From: UMGS1649 sp045652705
GTDB taxonomy: Bacteria; Bacillota; Clostridia; TANB77; CAG-465
Assembly (NCBI GenBank): GCA_045652705.1
Contig: JAZRUV010000028.1
Location: 1 to 47,197 of the forward strand
DNA length: 47,197 nt
Direction: 5' to 3'
In this document: positions 42,545-47,197 of the stretch, one piece after another
Layout: every line of letters starts with the position of its first letter
How positions within the stretch are numbered: position 1 is the stretch's first letter
Position numbers and translations under genes: made by a program
Notes under the pieces: model-generated
What the model saw: only the letters and a program-made list of their open reading frames with translations
What the model was told of the DNA's origin: nothing
Database searches by the model: none

Positions 42545-43414
42545 TTAGTTAGCTACTTTCACTACATCATATCCGCTATTGTCTTCTTTTATTTTTACTG
42601 TATATTTTCCATCAGATTCTTCTAACACATGTTGTTGAAGAGTTTTTAAATCTTGTTCGTTTACTTTATATGACTGACCCGGATTTGTTTGATAATGATT
42701 GCTTAAAACCTCTGCATATCTTAAAGAAAGTTCTGCCATTGCATCTGCTTTATCTGCGGTTTCTACTGCATCTTTTGCATCTTCTATAATCTCTCTATTA
42801 TGCTTTAATATCCTAAACATATCTTCTTTTATATATTCAGTAAATTGTGTTGCATACTTTCTTACTTCTGAATCTGAAAGTGTTGGATATTTTTTCTTTA
42901 TATGTTTTTCATTTTCCTTTATCATTTCATTTACAGATTCATCCCACTCTTTTTGATAACTTACTCTTTCTTCGGCAGTTAGTTTTGGCAAATCTTTTAC
43001 TGCTTCTTTATTATATAGTTCTTTAGCAAGTTCATCAAAATCCACTTCTACTTTTTGTTCTTCTTTTTGAGGCTTTTTAGATTCCGTATTAACCTCTTCA
43101 TTTTTATTTTTACTTTCTTCTTTACTCTCTACTTCTTCTTTTGGTTCTTCTTTACCCTCTGTATCTTCTAGTTTTTCTTGGTATACATTAACTTCTTCAT
43201 CATCATTAACATTTTGTTCTTTATCTTCAACATTTAATTTTGTATTGTCTTGTCCACCAATTTCAGGTTTATGTGCTTTTACTTGTAATATAACAAGAGT
43301 AATTATTGCTATTAATGCAACTGCTAATACAATTAATAATACAACAGCGTTTTTAGACTTTACCTTTTCATTATCTTTTTTTGCTTCATTTGTTACCTTC
43401 TCTTTTTCATCCAT
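42545..43414 (-). CDS. Hypothetical membrane-anchored protein, 289 residues
   Basis: A cytoplasmic Lys/Glu-rich N-terminus, one transmembrane helix (VVLLIVLAVALIAIITLVIL), an outside linker of about 80 residues very rich in Glu/Lys, then a helical domain (EERVSYQKEWDESVNEMIK, YPTLSDSEVRKYATQF) of unknown family. No cysteine or catalytic motif. Single gene with a fully consensus promoter. Not recognised. Confidence 0.75.
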   Translation of the reverse strand: MDEKEKVTNEAKKDNEKVKSKNAVVLLIVLAVALIAIITLVILQVKAHKPEIGGQDNTKLNVEDKEQNVNDDEEVNVYQEKLEDTEGKEEPKEEVESKEESKNKNEEVNTESKKPQKEEQKVEVDFDELAKELYNKEAVKDLPKLTAEERVSYQKEWDESVNEMIKENEKHIKKKYPTLSDSEVRKYATQFTEYIKEDMFRILKHNREIIEDAKDAVETADKADAMAELSLRYAEVLSNHYQTNPGQSYKVNEQDLKTLQQHVLEESDGKYTVKIKEDNSGYDVVKVAN

Positions 43415-43443
43415 ATTTTTATCCCCCTATTTAACTTAGTAAA

Positions 43444-43472
43444 ATTATATATTTACTTATATATATTGTCAA
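43444..43472 (-). promoter_or_regulatory. Consensus promoter of the 289-residue protein gene
   Basis: On the minus strand, TTGACA (43472-43467), 17 bp, TATAAT (43449-43444): both hexamers perfect. Confidence 0.85.
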
Positions 43473-43478
43473 GCACAC

Positions 43479-43512
43479 AAAAAGGACAAGTATTTTTATA
43501 CCTGTCCTTTTT
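43479..43512 (-). terminator. Terminator of the small TAW-gene operon
   Basis: AAAAAGGACA-GGTAT and ATACT-TGTCCTTTTT (one G-U) with a short loop, ending in T-run. It lies directly after the last TAW gene and before the next promoter. Confidence 0.85.
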
Positions 43513-43521
43513 AATTTGATA

Positions 43522-43716
43522 TTACCAAGCTGTTCTTAACATAGCTGTTTGAGCTAAATATAAAGTTTCATTTATTTCCGCTTGTGTAAGAGATGCATGG
43601 CCTCCAAAAGGTCTATCACTTCTATCTATTTGCAACTTTTCCATGGTTTGCATTGTCTCTATGTGAAGCAACGCTTTTGAAGTATCGCATCCCGCATCAC
43701 TTATTGCTCTTAACAT
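43522..43716 (-). CDS. Small unknown protein ending TAW, third of three
   Basis: 64 residues from ATG 43716 (AAAAAAGGAGTGCTTTTT). It aligns over its whole length with the broken middle gene: a Cys near residue 9, L-x3-E-x4-MEKLxxDR, FGG--SLT--EI, and C-terminal TAW. Soluble and without known motif. Last gene of a three-gene operon. No function recognised. Confidence 0.7.
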   Translation of the reverse strand: MLRAISDAGCDTSKALLHIETMQTMEKLQIDRSDRPFGGHASLTQAEINETLYLAQTAMLRTAW

Positions 43717-43732
43717 AAAAAGCACTCCTTTT

Positions 43733-43936
43733 TTACCAGGCTGTTATTTTTCTAGAGTCTTCTACCAATTTATTCCCACTTGCAATTTCTTTACGTGTAA
43801 GTGATGGTGTTCAACCAAAAGTGCTCTCGGGTCTATCTACTGTGAGTTCTTCCATTCTCTTCCGTACCTCTAAACGTGCGAGCACACCAGCACCCTCACA
43901 CTTTGTTTCATTAATTAGTTTTATCACAAAGCTCAT
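43733..43936 (-). pseudogene. Small TAW gene with in-frame TGA, second of three
   Basis: 68 codons from ATG 43936 (a GTG at 43927 is better spaced from AAAGG). TGA occurs at 43813-43811, inside the region aligned with FGGHASLT of the next gene (here FG, stop, TPSLT). The rest of the frame remains clean to TAA and keeps the EI and TAW motifs. One G-to-T change from a Gly codon explains it. A truncated 38- to 41-residue peptide would be made if it is translated. Confidence 0.65.
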
Positions 43937-43941
43937 CCTTT

Positions 43942-44124
43942 CTACCAAGCTGTCACTTTATGTACCTGTCTACATTTTCTTGCAAACTCTCTTATCTCTT
44001 GTTGCGTTAATGCTCCTTCCCATCTACAGTTGCTACCTTCTTTTATATTTTGTGGTATATATACCTCTTGTTGTCTTGGGATTGGAGGTTTCACCGATTT
44101 TGCTTCAGTTAACATTCTTAACAT
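43942..44124 (-). CDS. Small unknown protein ending TAW, first of three
   Basis: 60 residues from ATG 44124 (AAGGAGAATGTTAT). The N-terminal half differs from its neighbours (Pro-rich KPPIPRQQEVYIPQNIKEG), but the C-terminal part WEGALTQQEI...R..HKVTAW matches them. First gene of the operon; 5 bases separate its stop from the next ATG. Function unknown. Confidence 0.7.
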   Translation of the reverse strand: MLRMLTEAKSVKPPIPRQQEVYIPQNIKEGSNCRWEGALTQQEIREFARKCRQVHKVTAW

Positions 44125-44175
44125 ATAACATTCTCCTTAAAATTATTTAATGGCATTTAATACTTTAATATACAA

Positions 44176-44204
44176 ATTATACATCACATAATATGTAAAA
44201 GCAA
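44176..44204 (-). promoter_or_regulatory. Promoter of the TAW-gene operon
   Basis: On the minus strand, TTGCTT (44204-44199), 17 bp, TATAAT (44181-44176). Confidence 0.6.
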
Positions 44205-44209
44205 GATAT

Positions 44210-44236
44210 AACACACAGCAACAAATACTGTGTGTT
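44210..44236 (-). terminator. Terminator of the collagen-like gene
   Basis: AACACACAG and CTGTGTGTT arms (9 bp, 9-nt loop) about 30 bases after the stop. The following U content is modest (ATATCTTG). Confidence 0.6.
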
Positions 44237-44266
44237 TTCTAATTATTCTATGAATAGAATGTTACT

Positions 44267-45037
44267 CTAAGCAGCTGGACCTGTTGGACCTTGTGGTATT
44301 GTTAAATTTAGCACAAAGTCTGGTGCTGTACCAGTTATTGTAGCTGTAGCATCAGTTCCAGGAGCTCCTGTTGTAACTGTACCAATTGTAAGAGTTGGTG
44401 TTAATCCATCTGCTCCAGTAGCACCAGTCGGACCTGTAGGTCCTGTTGCTCCAGTAGCACCTGTAGCTCCAGTTGGACCTATTGGGCCAGTTGGGCCTAC
44501 GTCACCTGCTACACCTTGAATACCTTGTATTCCTTGTTCACCTGTTGCTCCTGTAGGGCCCGTTGAACCAGTTGGTCCTGTTGCTCCTGTAGGGCCCGTA
44601 ACGCCAGTTGGTCCTGTCACACCAGTTGGACCCACATCACCCGCTACACCTTGAATACCTTGTATTCCTTGTTCACCTGTAGCTCCTGTTGGTCCTGTTG
44701 GTCCCGTTACACCTGTAGCACCAGTTAAGCCAGTAGCTCCCGTTGGACCTGTTGGACCAGTAACACCTGTTGGGCCTGTTACTCCAGTAGGACCTGTCGC
44801 ACCAGTGGCTCCAGTAGCACCAGTGGCCCCAGCAACGCCTGGAACACCAATTGGACCTTGCGCTCCTACTGGACCTTGTGGACCCATAGGGCCTTGCGGA
44901 CCTGTTGGACCTGGTCTACCCATTGGACCTTGTGGACCTATTGGGCCTTCTAAGCAACAATTAGGTCTTGGAGTTGGTCTGAAGTTGCAGTTATCTATTT
45001 CATCGAATCCGTTATTACAACAATTTCTATAGTTCAT
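44267..45037 (-). CDS. Collagen-like Gly-X-Y repeat protein (BclA/exosporium-like)
   Basis: 256 residues. A Cys-rich N-terminus (NCCNNGFDEIDNCNFRP, PNCC), then about 190 residues of unbroken Gly-X-Y triplets, mostly GPTG/GATG/GVTG, then a non-collagen C-terminus with alternating Thr/Val strands (GTVTTGAPGTDATATITG). Thr at the Y position is typical of O-glycosylated bacterial collagens of the spore surface. No signal peptide, as in exosporium proteins made in the mother cell. ATG 45037 has AAGGAGTAGTATA. A sigma-K-like site lies upstream and a glycosyltransferase nearby. Location on the spore is inference. Confidence 0.85.
   Translation of the reverse strand: MNYRNCCNNGFDEIDNCNFRPTPRPNCCLEGPIGPQGPMGRPGPTGPQGPMGPQGPVGAQGPIGVPGVAGATGATGATGATGPTGVTGPTGVTGPTGPTGATGLTGATGVTGPTGPTGATGEQGIQGIQGVAGDVGPTGVTGPTGVTGPTGATGPTGSTGPTGATGEQGIQGIQGVAGDVGPTGPIGPTGATGATGATGPTGPTGATGADGLTPTLTIGTVTTGAPGTDATATITGTAPDFVLNLTIPQGPTGPAA
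44502..44679. repeat. 135-bp tandem duplication inside the collagen gene
   Basis: The segment coding GEQGIQGIQGVAGDVG occurs at about 44502 and again 135 bp further (44637) with few base changes, i.e. a 45-residue (15-triplet) unit duplicated. Confidence 0.75.
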
Positions 45038-45073
45038 TATACTACTCCTTCTAGATGTATATAACATCTAATG

Positions 45074-45100
45074 TATTATATGCAAAAGTAAAATTTATGT
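45074..45100 (-). promoter_or_regulatory. Sigma-K-like promoter of the collagen-like gene
   Basis: On the minus strand, AC (45100-45099), 16 bp, CATATAATA (45082-45074), fitting AC-N16/17-CATAnnnTA. A sigma-A reading of the same TATAAT has only a poor -35. Confidence 0.4.
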
Positions 45101-45103
45101 AAC

Positions 45104-45135
45104 AAAAGGAGTAGATATTTCTATCTACCCCTTTT
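45104..45135 (-). terminator. Terminator of the coat-like gene
   Basis: AAAAGGGGTAGATA and TATCTACTCCTTTT arms with a GAAA loop on the minus strand, just after the stop. Confidence 0.75.
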
Positions 45136-45142
45136 GGTTTTA

Positions 45143-45442
45143 TTACCAACCGTAATAACTGTTTTTGTTATAGTTTCCAAAGCCGTAGTTATTAAAGCCT
45201 TTATCTTTAGCATTGCAGCCACAATCATAGCCTTTGTTCTCATTGTTAGAATGTGAACAACCGCACTTTGAAAAATCTTTTTCTTTTCCGTAGCCACAGT
45301 CTTCTTTTTCTTCCCAACAGTAACAAGTATATTTGTGTCCATCTTTTTTGTAATTGTCATATCCTTTGCACTTGTCTTGGTTTTGTCCCCATCCCCAATT
45401 TGAGTTGAAATTCCCATAACAATTACATCTACTATTTTCCAT
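45143..45442 (-). CDS. Cys/Gly/Asn/Tyr-rich coat-like protein
   Basis: 99 residues with ten cysteines and many Gly, Asn, Tyr, Lys (NCYGNFNSNWGWG, CYCWEEKEDCGYG, CGCSHSN, YDCGCNAK, GFNNYGFGNYN). Low-complexity composition of this kind is typical of spore coat or exosporium proteins that crosslink through Cys or Tyr. AAAGGGTAGATTAAAATA precedes the ATG. An overlapping Lys/Thr-rich frame is a shadow. Sigma-K-like promoter upstream. Placement next to the collagen-like gene supports a spore-surface role, which is inference. Confidence 0.7.
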   Translation of the reverse strand: MENSRCNCYGNFNSNWGWGQNQDKCKGYDNYKKDGHKYTCYCWEEKEDCGYGKEKDFSKCGCSHSNNENKGYDCGCNAKDKGFNNYGFGNYNKNSYYGW

Positions 45443-45480
45443 TATTTTAATCTACCCTTTCTTAGGACCTACGTCCTCTA

Positions 45481-45508
45481 TATATTATGCTTTGTCCAAC
45501 TGTTTTGT
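45481..45508 (-). promoter_or_regulatory. Sigma-K-like promoter of the coat-like gene
   Basis: On the minus strand, AC (45508-45507), 17 bp, CATAATATA (45489-45481). A short AGGAC/GTCCT hairpin lies between it and the ribosome binding site. Confidence 0.4.
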
Positions 45509-45511
45509 GTC

Positions 45512-45539
45512 ACTTATATATTAATTTATTCATATATTA
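45512..45539 (+). promoter_or_regulatory. Possible sigma-K-like promoter of the glycosyltransferase
   Basis: AC (45512-45513), 17 bp, CATATATTA (45531-45539). The start would fall only about 8 bases before the ATG, so it is weaker than the divergent site. Confidence 0.25.
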
Positions 45540-45553
45540 CATTAGGTGATTTT

Positions 45554-46636
45554 ATGATATCTCTTTCTCTTTGTATGATAGTTAAAAACGAGCATGATAC
45601 TTTGGGTAGATGTTTAGACTGTGCAAAACAACTAGCAGATGAAATAATAATTGTAGATACGGGTTCTACAGATGATACTAAAGAAATTGCTTTAAAATAT
45701 ACAAACAAAGTTTATGATTTTAAATGGGTTAATGATTTTGCTAAAGCCCGAAATTTTTCTTTTTCTAAAGCTACCAAAGATTATATTATGTGGCTTGATG
45801 CTGATGATGTAATACTAAATGAAGATATTGAAAAAATTAAAATACTAAAGAAGATACTTACACCAGATATAGATATGCTAATGTTTAAATACAACTTAAA
45901 TTTAGATGAAAATGGTATTCCAGCACTTTCATATTACCGTGAAAGAATAGTAAAACGTTCCAAAGGATACAAATGGATTAGCCCGATTCACGAAGTAATT
46001 CCAAGAAGTGGGAAAATACTTTATGAAGATATTGCGATAACTCATAAAAAGCTTCATCCTTCTGACCCTAAAAGAAACATTACTATATTTGAGAATATGA
46101 AAAAACAAGGTTTAAAATTTGATGCAAGACAAACTTTCTATTATGCTCGTGAACTTATGTATGCTAAAAGATTTGAAGAAAGTATTAATGAATATAACAA
46201 GTTTTTAACTCTAGCTGATGCGTGGCTAGAAAACAAAATATCCGCGTGTTTAGATTTATACAGTATTTATTTAAATTTGGGTAATGAAACTAAAGCTTTG
46301 TCTTGTTTGGTTAAATCTTTTGAATACGACATTCCTCGTGCAGAAGTTTGTTGTAATATTGGTAGGTATTTTATTTCAAAAAAACAATACTCTATAGCTA
46401 TATTTTGGTTAGAACAAGCCTTAAATAGCAAATATGATATTTCCTCAGGTGGTTTTTTCTCAAAAGATTATTATAATTTTATACCATATATAGAACTATG
46501 TGTTTGTCATTACTATTTAGGGAATACTAAACTTGCTATAGAATATAACGAAAAGGCTGGTAGTATAAAGCCTAATGATATTAGTTATTTAAACAATAAA
46601 TCTTTTTTTGAAAACATGAAAAAAAATCCTCTTTAA
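45554..46636 (+). CDS. GT2-family glycosyltransferase with a repeat-like C-terminus
   Basis: 360 residues. N-terminal GT-A domain begins SLSLCMIVKNE, has IIVDTGSTDDT and a metal-binding DADD (MWLDADDVI), and an EVIPRSG/IAITHKK region. From about residue 200 helical repeats follow (FYYARELMYAKRFEESINEY, YLNLGNETKALSCL), TPR-like. Such SunS/TPR-type enzymes glycosylate peptides or proteins in Firmicutes. ATG with TTAGGTGATTTT. Divergent from the coat-like gene and two genes away from the collagen-like protein, whose Thr-rich repeats are a plausible acceptor; this is inference. Confidence 0.85.
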   Translation: MISLSLCMIVKNEHDTLGRCLDCAKQLADEIIIVDTGSTDDTKEIALKYTNKVYDFKWVNDFAKARNFSFSKATKDYIMWLDADDVILNEDIEKIKILKKILTPDIDMLMFKYNLNLDENGIPALSYYRERIVKRSKGYKWISPIHEVIPRSGKILYEDIAITHKKLHPSDPKRNITIFENMKKQGLKFDARQTFYYARELMYAKRFEESINEYNKFLTLADAWLENKISACLDLYSIYLNLGNETKALSCLVKSFEYDIPRAEVCCNIGRYFISKKQYSIAIFWLEQALNSKYDISSGGFFSKDYYNFIPYIELCVCHYYLGNTKLAIEYNEKAGSIKPNDISYLNNKSFFENMKKNPL

Positions 46637-46648
46637 CCGAGGATTTTT
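46621..46648 (+). terminator. Terminator between the glycosyltransferase and the convergent membrane gene
   Basis: AAAAATCCTC and GAGGATTTTT arms (46621-46630, 46638-46647) with T-run on both strands. Confidence 0.88.
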
Positions 46649-46662
46649 TATATATTTAATTA

Positions 46663-47196
46663 TTATTTATTTTCTTCACTTACTTGCTCTTTAGCTTCTT
46701 TTTTCTTTGTAAACATAGTTAAAACTATAGCAAGTGCGATTAACATTATAGCCATATTAGCATATCCTGCCACAAATGTAATTTGTGTTAATGTATATAA
46801 TACTGTATAAATTAATGTTATTGCTAATATTTTAAATTTAGCAACCTTACCTTTAATCGAATCGTATATAGCCATACCTACGATTAACATTGCTGTTGTT
46901 GCAACAAGTAATAATAACGCCACATATGCGATTAGTATTGGCCAAGCAATTAGTCCAAGTCCTGTAAATGCAAGAACAATTAAAATTATAGGTAATACTA
47001 TTACTAACATCAAAGTTATAACTGATGCTATAATTCCAAAAGATGTTTTAGCTTTAAATTTTTCGCAAGCTCTTTCTACAATGTTGTTTGGTTTTCTTGT
47101 AACAAGCCATGCTACAAAAGTATATACTATAACTTTAATTATTCCTTTTGTAATTATACCCATCCAATCAGTTTCTTGTTCTACTTCTTCTGCCAT
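46663..47196 (-). CDS. Membrane protein reaching the window edge, probably 5' incomplete
   Basis: 177 residues visible from a Met codon one base from the window end, so the true start may lie outside. About five transmembrane segments (FGIIASVITLMLVIVLPIIL, LIAWPILIAYVALLLLVATT, AMLIVGMAIYD, ILAITLIYTVLYTL, a C-terminal helix) and a KKKEAKEQ tail. The layout resembles the C-terminal membrane half of some polymer-forming/bactofilin-like clostridial proteins, but this is a weak impression. Confidence 0.6.
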   Translation of the reverse strand: MAEEVEQETDWMGIITKGIIKVIVYTFVAWLVTRKPNNIVERACEKFKAKTSFGIIASVITLMLVIVLPIILIVLAFTGLGLIAWPILIAYVALLLLVATTAMLIVGMAIYDSIKGKVAKFKILAITLIYTVLYTLTQITFVAGYANMAIMLIALAIVLTMFTKKKEAKEQVSEENK

Positions 47197-47197
47197 T

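Noticed and set aside
43811..43813. TGA in the middle TAW gene as selenocysteine
   Set aside because: No stem-loop of SECIS type follows it, the aligned residue in the paralogue is Gly rather than Cys, and no selenium genes are seen in the window.
44805..45032. Gly/Pro-rich open frame on the plus strand within the collagen gene
   Set aside because: Antisense of Gly-X-Y repeats; no start signals.
45121..45417. Lys/Thr-rich 98-codon frame overlapping the Cys-rich coat-like gene
   Set aside because: It lacks a ribosome binding site and its composition is what a frameshifted reading of the Cys/Asn/Gly-rich gene gives. The other frame has the promoter and ribosome binding site.

Overview
The window comes from a strongly AT-rich, low-GC Gram-positive bacterium, most likely an endospore-forming member of the Clostridia. 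Almost every gene has a strong AAGGAG-type ribosome binding site, and many use GTG or TTG starts. The MurE carries the DNPR motif of meso-diaminopimelate-adding enzymes. There is a spore photoproduct lyase, a SpoVD-type penicillin-binding protein with PASTA domains, a collagen-like spore-surface-type protein, and several promoter-like sites of the sigma-K form AC-N16/17-CATAnnnTA. No tRNA, rRNA or CRISPR array was seen.

Left part (1-18.5 kb), accessory and mixed. On the minus strand, 0.2-2.7 kb is a compact putative RiPP locus: consensus promoter, a leader, a 26-residue Cys-rich peptide, a hairpin that could attenuate transcription, then two radical SAM proteins. Glycogen phosphorylase (glgP) and an M15 carboxypeptidase follow. 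A sporulation-type M15/peptidoglycan-binding gene is then cut in two by a 3.2-kb serine-integrase element (about 6335-9533). Its att sites can be placed to the base. It carries a structured RNA candidate, a type I toxin-antitoxin locus, a serine integrase broken by three identical frameshifts, a small companion ORF and a nitroreductase. After it come a three-gene ABC-2 exporter with a possible attenuator leader, a three-gene operon of unknown function, rmuC, splB and a tandem pair of small unknown paralogues.

Middle part (18.5-35.5 kb), minus strand. A ClpC-type ATPase lies downstream of a dcw cell-division/cell-wall cluster in the order mraZ, rsmH, ftsL, spoVD/ftsI, murE, mraY, ftsW/spoVE, murG, divIB, a DUF881 gene and sbp. 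murF and murD are absent from it. mraZ has a consensus promoter followed by four TGG repeats at exact 10-bp spacing, the expected MraZ autoregulatory operator. Upstream lie an M23 endopeptidase, a membrane-anchored protein of unknown function and galE.

Right part (35.6-47.2 kb). The minus-strand rimP, nusA, rnpM(ylxR), infB, rbfA, nrnA, truB operon handles ribosome maturation and initiation. Beyond it are a membrane-anchored acidic protein, three small genes whose products end in TAW (the middle one with an in-frame TGA), a collagen-like Gly-X-Y protein, a Cys/Gly/Asn/Tyr-rich coat-like protein, a divergent glycosyltransferase with a repeat-like C-terminus, and a membrane protein that reaches the window edge. 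The collagen-like, coat-like and glycosyltransferase genes, and the interrupted M15 gene, are the ones with sigma-K-like sites, which suggests late mother-cell expression.
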